From Paracoccaceae bacterium (GTDB lineage Bacteria; Pseudomonadota; Alphaproteobacteria; Rhodobacterales; Rhodobacteraceae), in contig DOOI01000075.1 of assembly GCA_003512825.1 (NCBI GenBank), positions 1 through 8,948 of the forward strand: a stretch of 8,948 nucleotides of DNA, in the 5' to 3' direction. The notes under the pieces are model-generated. The model searched no databases and was not told the DNA's origin. It saw only the letters and a program-made list of their open reading frames with translations. Of the stretch, positions 1 to 7,033 are shown one piece after another. Both the position numbers and the translations under genes were made by a program. Numbering within the stretch: the first letter of the stretch is position 1; the number at the start of each line of letters is the position of its first letter.

Positions 1-755
1 GTGGCGATGATGATATGCCCATCGGCACAGTCAAACACTTGATAAGGCGTCAAATTCGGGTGGTAGTTGCCAGTGCGACCGGGCGGCGTGCCTGTGGCGA
101 GGTAGTTCATCGCCTGGTTCGCGGTAACAGAAACGGCGGTGTCGAGCAGCGCCATGTCAAGGTGCTGCCCCTTGCCCGTGCTGTGGCGTTGATGCAGCGC
201 CGCAAGCACACCCGCAACCGAATAGACCCCGGTGAATATATCAGTAACCGCCACGCCTGCGCGTTGCGGTTGGCCATCTGGCTCGCCTGTAATCGACATC
301 AGGCCAGACATGCCTTGGATGATGTAGTCATAGCCCGCGCGATGGGCATAGGGGCCATCTTGGCCAAACCCGGTGATCGAGCAATAGATCAAGCCGGGAT
401 TGAGCGCCGCAAGACTGGCATAATCGAGGCCGTATTTCTTTAGCCCGCCAACCTTGAAGTTCTCGATCAAGATATCCGCATCCTTGACCAGCGCCCGCAC
501 GGCCTCTTGGCCCTCAGATGTGCGAAAATCGAGGGTGATCGATTTCTTGCCCCGATTGCAGGAGTGGAAATAGGCAGCAGATTTATCGCCGTTCCGCTCG
601 ATGAAGGGCGGCCCCCATTGCCGGGTGTCATCGCCCTCGGGCGCTTCGATCTTGATGACCTCGGCACCAAGATCGGCCAGCGTTTGACCCGCCCAAGGCC
701 CGGCCAAGATCCGCGCCAATTCAACGACTTTCACACCGGAGAGCGGGGCCGCCAT
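1..755 (-). CDS. CaiB/BaiF class III CoA-transferase, C-terminus cut off by the window edge
   Basis: Class III CoA-transferases move coenzyme A between carboxylic acids in the cytoplasm through a covalent aspartyl-CoA intermediate. The first 251 codons are visible, starting at an ATG whose A is shared with the stop of the upstream dsbA-like gene (TAATG). The N-terminus is typical of the family: LSGVKVVELARILAGPWAGQ, then LADLGAEVIKIE (residues 26-37) and the ADILIENFKVGGLKKYGLDY block (about 93-112). D172, in GVAVTDIFTG, sits where formyl-CoA transferase has its catalytic Asp. GKGQHLDMALLDT (194-206) is also a family block. The family is usually about 380-410 residues, so roughly a third is missing to the left. 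Substrate cannot be read from sequence; dicarboxylic-acid CoA-transferases (for example glutarate or citramalate type) are possible. The family call is firm. Confidence 0.93.
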   Translation of the reverse strand, partial: MAAPLSGVKVVELARILAGPWAGQTLADLGAEVIKIEAPEGDDTRQWGPPFIERNGDKSAAYFHSCNRGKKSITLDFRTSEGQEAVRALVKDADILIENFKVGGLKKYGLDYASLAALNPGLIYCSITGFGQDGPYAHRAGYDYIIQGMSGLMSITGEPDGQPQRAGVAVTDIFTGVYSVAGVLAALHQRHSTGKGQHLDMALLDTAVSVTANQAMNYLATGTPPGRTGNYHPNLTPYQVFDCADGHIIIA

Positions 756-1426
756 TATTGCGCGAGCTTCTTGTCGAGGATGGCCTGCAAATCAGCGAAG
801 GACATGTTGGAGAATTTCTTGCCGTCGATGACCAGTGACGGGGTCGAGTTGATCCCATCGGCTTCGGCGTTTTTCTGATACCACGCCACCAGCGCTTCGG
901 CCTTGGCCCCATCGGTCAGGCAGGTGTCAAGCTGGGCGTCGGTCAGCCCGGCAACCTTGCCCATCTTCTTGAGATTGTCAGCGATCATCGCGGGATCGCC
1001 AGAGCCGATCCACTCTTTTTGCTGCGAATAGAGCATGTCGGATATACCGAAGAAGCGGGTAGGCTCGCAGCGCGCGATCATCGATGCCCACAGACCGAAG
1101 CGATCAAAAAAGACGTCGCGGTAGATGAATTTCACCTTACCTGTATCGATATATTCGGACTTGAGGCCCGGCAGCACGGTGTCATGGAAATTCGCACAAT
1201 GGGGGCAGGTGAATGAGGCGTATTCAACCAAAGTGATCGGCGCATCCGCCGCCCCTAGGGTCATTTCCAAAATGTCGCTGGCGGGCTGTTCCGCCCCGGT
1301 GCTGGTTTGGGCTTGGGCCGCGCCGATCTCTGGCAGAGCAAGCGGCGCGCGGCTCCGGGTGAAGTAAAACCCGCCAACGGTTACGAGGGCTGCGGCCCCT
1401 GTGAGCAGCACGGTTCTGCGGTTCAT
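755..1426 (-). CDS. DsbA-family thiol:disulfide oxidoreductase, periplasmic
   Basis: A 223-residue thioredoxin-fold protein of the DsbA/Thioredoxin_4 type, expected to introduce or shuffle disulfides in periplasmic proteins. It has a hydrophobic N-terminal signal or anchor (about residues 5-22) preceded by NRRTVLL, which loosely resembles a Tat motif. The active site is C74-P-H-C77 in YASFTCPHCANFH, and the cis-proline loop is STPS (194-197, P196). Two further cysteines, C120 and C169, lie in the helical insert; a second cysteine pair like this is known in alphaproteobacterial DsbA proteins. The start is supported by an AAAGGA ribosome site six bases before the ATG, which overlaps the end of the upstream DUF721 gene by 4 nt (ATGA). 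Its own stop overlaps the start of the CoA-transferase gene. No dsbB is in the window. A DsbC/DsbG-like isomerase role is less likely for a CPHC protein without an obvious dimerisation domain. Confidence 0.93.
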   Translation of the reverse strand: MNRRTVLLTGAAALVTVGGFYFTRSRAPLALPEIGAAQAQTSTGAEQPASDILEMTLGAADAPITLVEYASFTCPHCANFHDTVLPGLKSEYIDTGKVKFIYRDVFFDRFGLWASMIARCEPTRFFGISDMLYSQQKEWIGSGDPAMIADNLKKMGKVAGLTDAQLDTCLTDGAKAEALVAWYQKNAEADGINSTPSLVIDGKKFSNMSFADLQAILDKKLAQ

Positions 1427-1956
1427 GGCTTGTCCTTTCTAGACTGTCCCTCGCGGGATAAAACGTTCTTTGCCAAGGTTTCAAGCGCAGCGCGTAAATT
1501 GGCGTCGCCAATCGGGGCTGCGCTCTCATGGGCTTTGGCGGTGAGTTCGGGGGAAAGTGGTGCGGCGGCTTTCGGTTTTGCGTCAAAGGCAACCTGCCCT
1601 TCGGCAAAGCCTGTTGCGGCGGTTTGAGTGACACGGACGCGGGCGATGGCATTATAGCCATAGGCGGCATTGACCCGGTCGCGCAGCTCCTCTTTTCGCA
1701 TTTCCATGATCGGAGCCTGCGCGCCTGTGGTCAGCACGGTAAGCGTGGCCCCCAAACCGCCTTCGCGGCCATATTTTACGTCAACAGGGCGCGCGAGCGA
1801 TGCCAGATCCGCGCCGACGATTTCGGCCCAATGCGTCAGCACGCGCGACACAGCAAAACCACGGGATTCGCCCGCGCTGCGGATCTGCCCTTGAAGCAGC
1901 GCGCCTGCGCGGGAAAATCCGCGTCGTCCCTCACGGGTTTTTTCTGCTCGAGCCAT
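1423..1956 (-). CDS. DUF721 family protein (DciA-like)
   Basis: A 177-residue soluble basic protein with a DUF721 domain at about residues 15-112. The diagnostic WAEIVG motif is at residues 43-48 (HWAEIVGADLASLARPVDVKYG). It is followed by a strand-rich stretch ending in INP-like sequence (MRKEELRDRVNAAYGYNAIARVRV). DUF721 proteins include DciA, the ancestral bacterial loader of replicative helicase DnaB, so a role in replication initiation is inferred rather than shown. The tail after residue 115 is Ala/Pro-rich, low in complexity and probably flexible. The ATG is preceded by a strong GGGAGG ribosome site (1962-1967, 5-nt spacing). This is the first gene of the minus-strand operon and is transcribed divergently from mutY. 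Confidence 0.85.
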   Translation of the reverse strand: MARAEKTREGRRGFSRAGALLQGQIRSAGESRGFAVSRVLTHWAEIVGADLASLARPVDVKYGREGGLGATLTVLTTGAQAPIMEMRKEELRDRVNAAYGYNAIARVRVTQTAATGFAEGQVAFDAKPKAAAPLSPELTAKAHESAAPIGDANLRAALETLAKNVLSREGQSRKDKP

Positions 1957-2034
1957 CCTTGCCTCCCGGCGTTGGGCGCTATTCTATGCGGCGGGCGCGC
2001 GGGCACCAGCGCGAATTGGAAAAGTGGATAAACA
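1957..2034. promoter_or_regulatory. Divergent dciA-like/mutY intergenic region
   Basis: This 78-nt gap must carry the start signals of both divergent genes unless a promoter lies inside a coding region. CTATTCTA (1979-1986) can be read as a -10-like element on either strand: TATTCT on plus, TAGAAT on minus. On the plus strand TTGCCT (1959-1964) lies 15 nt before TATTCT, which is a short spacer. No convincing -35 exists for the minus strand. AGTGGATAA (2023-2031) matches the reverse of the DnaA-box consensus TTATCCACA at 8 of 9 positions. The ribosome site for mutY is weak. All promoter assignments here are tentative. Confidence 0.35.
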
Positions 2035-3114
2035 ATGCGTGAGGCAGGGCTGTTACCACATGCGGACCCAGAGGCGTTGCTCGCTTGGTATGATCGCCAT
2101 GCGCGGGTGATGCCGTGGCGGGTCGCGCCCGAGGCGCGGCGCGCAGGCGTGCGCCCTGACCCCTACCGCATCTGGCTGTCGGAGGTGATGCTCCAGCAGA
2201 CCACAGTGGCCGCAGTCCGGGCTTATTTCATGCGATTTACCGAACGCTGGCCGACGGTATCGGATTTGGCAGCCGCCGAGGATGCAGAGGTCATGGCCGA
2301 GTGGGCCGGGCTGGGATATTATGCGCGGGCGCGCAACCTGTTGAAATGTGCGCGGGTTGTGGCGCGTGATCATGGGGGGCAGTTTCCGCAGACGCGCGCA
2401 GGGCTGTTGGAATTGCCCGGCATCGGCCCTTACACGGCGGCGGCGATTTCGGCGATTGCCTATGATCTGCCAGAGGTGGTGGTGGATGGGAATGTCGAGC
2501 GCGTTATGGCGCGGCTGTTTGACATTCACACCCCGCTGCCAGCCGCCAAACCAGAGTTAACAAAAGCCGCCGCCGCGCTGACACCCGAACGGCGGCCCGG
2601 CGATTACGCGCAAGCAGTGATGGATTTGGGGGCGACAATTTGTACGCCGCGCGGGCCTGTCTGCGGGCTTTGCCCTTGGTCGCAAGGGTGTTTGGCCCGA
2701 GCACGGGGCACGATGGCGGGCTTGCCACGGAAAACGCCCAAGGCGCAAAAACCAGTGCGGCAGGGAATAGCCTATGTCGTGCGGCGCACAGATGGGGCGT
2801 GGCTGTTGGAAACACGGGCTGAAACCGGGCTATTGGGCGGAATGCTGGGGTGGCCGGGCACCGAGTGGCGCGAAGCAGCAGCACAAGAGGCGGCGCCCTT
2901 GGACGCTCAATGGCTAGATCCCGGTGCCGAGGTGCGGCACACGTTTACGCATTTTCATCTGCGTTTGGCCTTGCGCGTGGCGCAGGTTCCGCTGGGGGCT
3001 GTGCCAAATCGCGGGGCATTTGTGGCGCATCAGGCGTTTCGACCTGCCGCCTTACCCACAGTCATGCGAAAGGCATTTGACCTCGCGCAAGGCGCGTTGG
3101 ACACTATCGGATAG
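2035..3114 (+). CDS. mutY: A/G-specific adenine DNA glycosylase MutY
   Basis: A 359-residue base-excision-repair enzyme that removes adenine mispaired with 8-oxoguanine. The parts follow the family order. SEVMLQQTTV holds the catalytic glutamate E50. The helix-hairpin-helix is LPGIGPYTA (127-135). VDGNVERV holds the catalytic aspartate D151. A complete [4Fe-4S] ligand set C203-X6-C210-X2-C213-X5-C219 follows. The C-terminal NUDIX-like domain that reads 8-oxoguanine starts near residue 240 and contains FTHFHLRL (304-311), matching the FSH-type motif of MutY. Length is normal. The ATG aligns with known MutY N-termini (ALLAWYDRHARVMPWR, 14-29) but has only a poor ribosome site. An insert of about ten residues (APEARRAGVR, 31-40) precedes the DPYRIWLSEVM block. 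It is divergent from the dciA-like gene. Confidence 0.98.
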   Translation: MREAGLLPHADPEALLAWYDRHARVMPWRVAPEARRAGVRPDPYRIWLSEVMLQQTTVAAVRAYFMRFTERWPTVSDLAAAEDAEVMAEWAGLGYYARARNLLKCARVVARDHGGQFPQTRAGLLELPGIGPYTAAAISAIAYDLPEVVVDGNVERVMARLFDIHTPLPAAKPELTKAAAALTPERRPGDYAQAVMDLGATICTPRGPVCGLCPWSQGCLARARGTMAGLPRKTPKAQKPVRQGIAYVVRRTDGAWLLETRAETGLLGGMLGWPGTEWREAAAQEAAPLDAQWLDPGAEVRHTFTHFHLRLALRVAQVPLGAVPNRGAFVAHQAFRPAALPTVMRKAFDLAQGALDTIG

Positions 3115-3145
3115 GTTTTAGGTCAGTGTTTTGAAAGAGGATGCC

Positions 3146-4279
3146 ATGATCCCCGCCGCTCAACTTTCGCGTTTCACCTCGGCGCTGCCGTTTTGGCTGT
3201 CGTTGGCGCTTTTGCCGCTGGCATGGATGGGGGCCGTTTTTGGGGGATGGTGGGTTTTCGCCCTGCCGCTCGCGACATGGTATCTGTTTTCGGCGCTCGA
3301 CGCGATCTTGGGGCTGAACCTCAAGAACGCCGACCCGCAAACAGACGAGTCGCATCTGACCTTTTACCGCGCCGTAACCATTATCTGGGTGCCGCTACAG
3401 GCGATCACGCTATACGGCGTGCTCTATTACGCGACGCGCGCACCGCATTTGAACGGGTGGGAATTGGCCGGGCTTTTCGTGGGCATCGGGGTGATGAGCG
3501 GGACAATTGGCATCAACTATTCGCATGAATTGATGCACCAAAAGGACAAGCGCGAACGGTGGCTGGGCGATATCTTGCTGGCCATGGTGCTCTATTCGCA
3601 TTTTCGCTCCGAGCATTTGCGGGTGCATCACCTGTATGTCGGCACACCCCGCGATCCGGTGACGGCGCGGTATAACGAGGGCTTTCATCGGTTTTTTCCG
3701 CGCGTCCTGCGTCAGTCGGTGACATCGTCTTTTGAGGCAGAGAAATCCCTGCTCGCCCGCAAGGATTTGCCATGGCACCACGCGTCAAACCCGTTTTGGC
3801 GCTACTGGGCGCTACAGGCCCTAATGGCGGGGGCCGCGCTGATCTTGGGTGGCGTTTTGGGGCTGGTCTTGTTCGTTTTTCAGGCTTTCGTTGCCGTCTT
3901 GCAGTTGGAGTTGGTCAATTATGTCGAGCATTACGGCCTGACCCGCAAACATCTGGGCGAAGGCAAGTATGAACATGTCAAACCGCATCACTCGTGGAAC
4001 GCGGCCCATATGGCGTCGAATTGGCTGTTGATCAATTTGCAGCGTCACTCAGACCACCACTACAAGCCCGAGCGTCGCTTTCCGCTGCTGCAAAACTACA
4101 CCGAAGCCGAAGCCCCACAACTGCCCTATGGCTATCCGATCATGACCTTGGCGGCCCTCGTGCCGCCGCTGTGGCGGCGCATGATGAACCCGCGCGTGCG
4201 GCGCTGGCGCGAGATGTATTACCCCGAAATCACCGAGTGGAAGGCCTATAACAAGCACAGCACGCCATTGCCGCGCTAA
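3146..4279 (+). CDS. alkB: AlkB-family alkane 1-monooxygenase-like integral-membrane di-iron hydroxylase
   Basis: A 377-residue membrane protein of the AlkB/fatty-acid-hydroxylase superfamily, which uses a di-iron centre and O2 to hydroxylate terminal carbons of alkanes or similar chains. The eight-histidine framework is complete: HELMH (127-131), EHLRVHH (156-162) and LQRHSDHH (298-305), plus the AlkB signature NYVEHYGL (258-265) and H281/H282. Hydrophobic spans lie at about 14-33, 36-56, 75-95, 105-124, 220-255 and 330-343. I chose the ATG at 3146 over an in-frame TTG at 3131 because GAGG (3137-3140) sits 5 nt before the ATG. It lies 31 nt after mutY and may be cotranscribed with it. The rubredoxin and rubredoxin reductase that feed electrons to AlkB are not in the window. 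The V in place of the usual G in EHxxGHH is a departure, so the natural substrate is uncertain. Confidence 0.92.
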   Translation: MIPAAQLSRFTSALPFWLSLALLPLAWMGAVFGGWWVFALPLATWYLFSALDAILGLNLKNADPQTDESHLTFYRAVTIIWVPLQAITLYGVLYYATRAPHLNGWELAGLFVGIGVMSGTIGINYSHELMHQKDKRERWLGDILLAMVLYSHFRSEHLRVHHLYVGTPRDPVTARYNEGFHRFFPRVLRQSVTSSFEAEKSLLARKDLPWHHASNPFWRYWALQALMAGAALILGGVLGLVLFVFQAFVAVLQLELVNYVEHYGLTRKHLGEGKYEHVKPHHSWNAAHMASNWLLINLQRHSDHHYKPERRFPLLQNYTEAEAPQLPYGYPIMTLAALVPPLWRRMMNPRVRRWREMYYPEITEWKAYNKHSTPLPR

Positions 4280-4285
4280 ATCGCC

Positions 4286-5551
4286 CTAACGCTCCGGTGG
4301 CGACCATGAGGGCGGTTGCACACCTTTGCGTTTCATCCGCACGGCAAGACCAAGCGCCGTGCCCACAGCAATCGCCACGGTAAGGTCTGTCAGCACCGTC
4401 AAAAGCAAGGTTGTCAGCATCACCCAGCGATCCCCCTTGGGCGCACGCAAATAGCTCGGCCAGTTGTGCGGCTCGGCCATGTTCCATGCGGTGAGGATCA
4501 ACAGACCCGCGAGCGCCGGCATCGCCATCTGGCCCGCCAAGGGGGCAAACAGCATCATCATGGCCAGCACCGTCAGCGCATGCACAAGACCCGCCACAGG
4601 CGTGACACCACCTGCACGAATATTGGTGGCGGTGCGGGCAATCGCGCCAGTCGCAGGCAAGCCCATGACCAGTGCCGACGCGGTATTGGCCACGCCTTGG
4701 GCGAAAATCTCGGCATTGGGTTGGTGGGGCGGGCCCTTGGTCATCCGGTCGGCAACCATCGCCGACAAAAGGCTCTCGATCCCGGCAAGAAACGCAATGA
4801 TCAGCGCCGAAGGCAGCAGCGTAACCAAGCGCTCGGCGCTGATCTCTGGCAAGCGCGGCACAGGCAGCGTTGTCGGCAACGCGCCAAAGCGACTTTCGAT
4901 TGTGGAAACGTTCAGGCTCAAGGCCCACGCCGCCAGCGAGGCGAGCGCAACTGCCACGATCAGGCCCGGCCATTTCGGCGCAAGACGGCGGAACGTCGTG
5001 ATCAACAGCATGCTGCCCACCCCGACAAACACTGCCGCCCCGATAACTTCGCCGCGCATCTCCCAGATACCTGCGAGTTTGGCAGGCACTTCCGCTGCAA
5101 GGCGACGGCCATCAAGGCCCAGAAGGTCGGGGATTTGACTGGTCGCAATGATAATGGCGATGCCGATGGTGAAACCGTTGATCACCGCTTCAGGCACATA
5201 GCGCACCAACGCGCCTGCTTTCAAAAACCCCGCCGCCATCAAGATCACTCCGGCCATCAACGTGGCCAGCACCAATCCGTCAAAGCCATGCGCGGCAATC
5301 ACCCCATGCACCACAACGATAAACGCCCCGGTCGGCCCGCCAATTTGCACCCGGCTGCCGCCCAAGGCAGAAATCAGGAAACCCGCGACAATCGCAGTCA
5401 CCAGCCCCGTGCCCGGATCTGCTCCAGACGCTATCGCAATAGCAAGGCTGAGCGGCAGAGCCACCATCGCGACGGTAATGCCCGCCAAAAAATCAGCACG
5501 AAACGTCGCAAAGGTGTAGCCGCGCAAGGCGGGGATCAGGGCTGGTACCAT
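4286..5551 (-). CDS. SulP-family anion transporter lacking a STAS domain
   Basis: An inner-membrane SLC26/SulP transporter (sulfate, bicarbonate or other anions; specificity not readable). With the ATG at 5551 it has 421 residues. Family motifs are present: RGYTFATFRADFLAGITVAMVALP (10-33), QIGGPTGAF (69-77), AFLAGIESLLSAMVADRM (253-270) and GLPATGAIARTATNIRAGG (297-315). The hydrophobic core runs to about residue 406 and the protein ends 15 residues later, so the cytoplasmic C-terminal STAS domain of typical SulP proteins (about 550 residues) is absent. The stop is a clean TAG with no remnant STAS sequence before alkB. I preferred ATG 5551 over an in-frame TTG at 5614 because AGGAGA (5561-5566) lies 9 nt upstream of the ATG, the TTG has no ribosome site, and the family usually begins just before RGY. 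It converges on alkB with 6 nt between stops. Confidence 0.9.
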   Translation of the reverse strand: MVPALIPALRGYTFATFRADFLAGITVAMVALPLSLAIAIASGADPGTGLVTAIVAGFLISALGGSRVQIGGPTGAFIVVVHGVIAAHGFDGLVLATLMAGVILMAAGFLKAGALVRYVPEAVINGFTIGIAIIIATSQIPDLLGLDGRRLAAEVPAKLAGIWEMRGEVIGAAVFVGVGSMLLITTFRRLAPKWPGLIVAVALASLAAWALSLNVSTIESRFGALPTTLPVPRLPEISAERLVTLLPSALIIAFLAGIESLLSAMVADRMTKGPPHQPNAEIFAQGVANTASALVMGLPATGAIARTATNIRAGGVTPVAGLVHALTVLAMMMLFAPLAGQMAMPALAGLLILTAWNMAEPHNWPSYLRAPKGDRWVMLTTLLLTVLTDLTVAIAVGTALGLAVRMKRKGVQPPSWSPPER

Positions 5552-5560
5552 CTCGGGGTC

Positions 5561-5566
5561 TCTCCT
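5561..5566 (-). promoter_or_regulatory. Ribosome binding site deciding the SulP start
   Basis: On the minus strand this reads AGGAGA, 9 nt before the ATG at 5551. No purine-rich site precedes the longer in-frame TTG at 5614, so this element supports the shorter 421-residue protein. Confidence 0.6.
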
Positions 5567-5627
5567 CGCCGCCAGCTTTTGCCTTTCCCATGCGGCTTTC
5601 AACAAGAATCGCAAGGCGCGCGGCGCG

Positions 5628-5633
5628 TTTATA
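5628..5633 (-). promoter_or_regulatory. Candidate -10 element for the SulP gene
   Basis: On the minus strand these bases read TATAAA, matching five of six positions of the sigma-70 -10 consensus, in the divergent gap between the SulP gene and accA. No good -35 is seen at the expected distance. Transcription from here would give a leader of about 70 nt before the ATG at 5551, and the alternative TTG at 5614 would then lie close to the transcript end. Confidence 0.35.
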
Positions 5634-5668
5634 TCCTCTGCTCTTGCGGTTCATCGAGCGCCTCTCTG

Positions 5669-5699
5669 TTGCATCCGATCAAGCCAAGGGCCATATAGA
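5669..5699 (+). promoter_or_regulatory. Candidate promoter for accA
   Basis: TTGCAT (5669-5674) and TATAGA (5694-5699) could be the -35 and -10 of accA, although the 19-nt spacer is longer than ideal. The predicted transcript would start near 5706, giving a leader of about 17 nt with GGAGGG (5713-5718) close to the ATG. The spacing weakness keeps confidence low. Confidence 0.35.
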
Positions 5700-5722
5700 C
5701 GCGATTGCTGACGGAGGGTCAC

Positions 5723-6685
5723 ATGACCAACTATCTCGACTTTGAACGCCCCCTCGCTGAAATCGAGGGCAAGGCCGAAGAGCTGCGCGCGATGGCACGG
5801 GCAAACCCTGAAATGGATGTAGAAGGCGAAGCCGCAGGTCTTGATAAAAAGGCACGAGACCTGTTGGTCAGTCTTTACAAAGACTTGACGCCTTGGCGGA
5901 AATGCCAAGTGGCACGGCATCCAGACCGTCCGCATTGCAAGAATTACATTGATGCATTGTTCACCGAATACACGCCCCTCGCGGGGGATCGCAATTTTGC
6001 CGATGACCACGCGGTGATGGGCGGGCTGGCCCGATTCCAAGATCGCCCCGTCATGGTGATCGGCCATGAGAAGGGCCATGACACCAAAACGCGCATCGAG
6101 CGTAATTTCGGCATGGCGCGCCCCGAAGGCTATCGCAAGGCGATCCGCCTGATGGATATGGCCGATAAATTCCGTCTTCCCGTGATCACCCTTGTCGATA
6201 CGCCCGGCGCCTATCCCGGCAAAGGGGCCGAGGAGCGTGGCCAATCCGAGGCGATTGCGCGCTCCACGGAGAAATGTCTGCAAATCGGTGTGCCGCTGGT
6301 TTCGGTGGTGATCGGCGAAGGTGGCTCTGGGGGCGCGGTGGCTTTTGCGACGGCAAACTCTGTGGCGATGCTGGAGCATTCGGTCTATTCGGTGATTTCG
6401 CCGGAGGGCTGCGCGTCGATCTTGTGGAAAGACGCCGAAAAGATGCGCGAAGCGGCAGAGGCGCTGCGACTGACGGCGCAGGATCTCAAGAAAATCGGCA
6501 TCATCGATCGGATCATCGCAGAGCCACTGGGCGGCGCACATCGGGATCGCAAGACCGCAATTGACGCCGTGCAAGATGCCATTGCAGGCATGTTGGCCGA
6601 GTTGACACCGATGAAGCCCAAAGAATTGATTGACGCGCGGCGCAAGAAATTCCTTGCGATGGGCTCGAAAGGGCTTGCCGCGTAA
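5723..6685 (+). CDS. accA: Acetyl-CoA carboxylase carboxyltransferase subunit alpha
   Basis: A 320-residue AccA, the alpha subunit of the cytoplasmic carboxyltransferase that with AccD moves CO2 from carboxybiotin to acetyl-CoA, making malonyl-CoA for fatty-acid synthesis. The N-terminal helical region opens [17 protein letters not shown]. The crotonase-like core carries [22 protein letters not shown] (158-179), the oxyanion-forming GEGGSGGA (198-205) and [12 protein letters not shown] (226-237). Length and C-terminus are normal. The ATG at 5723 has an excellent ribosome site, GGAGGG (5713-5718), and is preferred over an in-frame TTG at 5705. The stop shares its last base with the start of the sugE-like gene (TAATG), so the two are probably cotranscribed and translationally coupled. 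accB, accC and accD are not in the window, as is usual for accA. Confidence 0.98.
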   Translation: MTNYLDFERPLAEIEGKAEELRAMARANPEMDVEGEAAGLDKKARDLLVSLYKDLTPWRKCQVARHPDRPHCKNYIDALFTEYTPLAGDRNFADDHAVMGGLARFQDRPVMVIGHEKGHDTKTRIERNFGMARPEGYRKAIRLMDMADKFRLPVITLVDTPGAYPGKGAEERGQSEAIARSTEKCLQIGVPLVSVVIGEGGSGGAVAFATANSVAMLEHSVYSVISPEGCASILWKDAEKMREAAEALRLTAQDLKKIGIIDRIIAEPLGGAHRDRKTAIDAVQDAIAGMLAELTPMKPKELIDARRKKFLAMGSKGLAA

Positions 6686-6999
6686 TGTCGCCTTGGGCGC
6701 TCGTCGTTGTGGCTGGGCTGATGGAAACAGGTTGGGCGCTTGGGTTGAAATATTCCGAGGGCTTCACACGGTTCTGGCCTTCGGTCGTCACTATTTTGGG
6801 CGCGTTGGCCTCGTTCTGGCTTTTGTCAGCCGCGATGAAAGACTTGCCGGTTGGCACGGCTTATGCGGTCTGGGTCGGGATCGGTGCGGTGGGCACAGCG
6901 ATTGCAGCAGTGGTCTTTCTTGGCGAACCCGTTTCGCTCCTGCGGGTTGCGGGTATCTTGTTGATCGTGGCGGGGATCGCGGCGCTGAAATTCGCCTAA
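6685..6999 (+). CDS. sugE: Small multidrug resistance family transporter, guanidinium exporter (Gdx/SugE) type
   Basis: A 104-residue, four-helix inner-membrane protein (helices at about 3-20, 31-50, 57-77 and 85-102) that works as a dual-topology dimer and exchanges a cation for protons. E14 in AGLMETGW is the central proton/substrate glutamate. GLKYSEGFTR (20-29) and LPVGTAYAVWVGIGAVGTA (54-72) are hallmarks of the SugE/Gdx branch rather than EmrE. W17, S43, Y60 and W63 fall where Gdx binding-site residues are known. Known Gdx proteins export guanidinium, and some also carry quaternary ammonium compounds. The start overlaps the accA stop by one base and no separate promoter is needed. There is no room for a guanidine riboswitch directly upstream, since that sequence is accA coding. 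Confidence 0.92.
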   Translation: MSPWALVVVAGLMETGWALGLKYSEGFTRFWPSVVTILGALASFWLLSAAMKDLPVGTAYAVWVGIGAVGTAIAAVVFLGEPVSLLRVAGILLIVAGIAALKFA

Positions 7000-7033
7000 G
7001 CAAGACGCGCAACAGGGGCGGCCTGATCCGATG

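Noticed and set aside
15..443. Plus-strand 142-codon open frame at the left edge
   Set aside because: It lies opposite the CoA-transferase, whose motifs and overlap with the dsbA-like gene make the minus strand the coding one.
5552..5614. Longer SulP N-terminus from TTG at 5614
   Set aside because: No ribosome site before the TTG, whereas the ATG at 5551 has AGGAGA upstream. It remains possible but less likely.
4316..5698. A 460-codon plus-strand open frame opposite the SulP gene
   Set aside because: It is rich in His/Arg/Gln with no recognisable domain, while the opposite strand encodes a clear membrane transporter. Long antisense frames are expected in GC-rich genes.
5651..6574. A 307-codon minus-strand open frame opposite accA
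   Set aside because: Antisense shadow of accA; His/Arg-rich, no domain and no supported start.
7000..7033. Possible bidirectional terminator between sugE and gntR
   Set aside because: Only short imperfect complementarity is visible, with no strong stem and no T-run.
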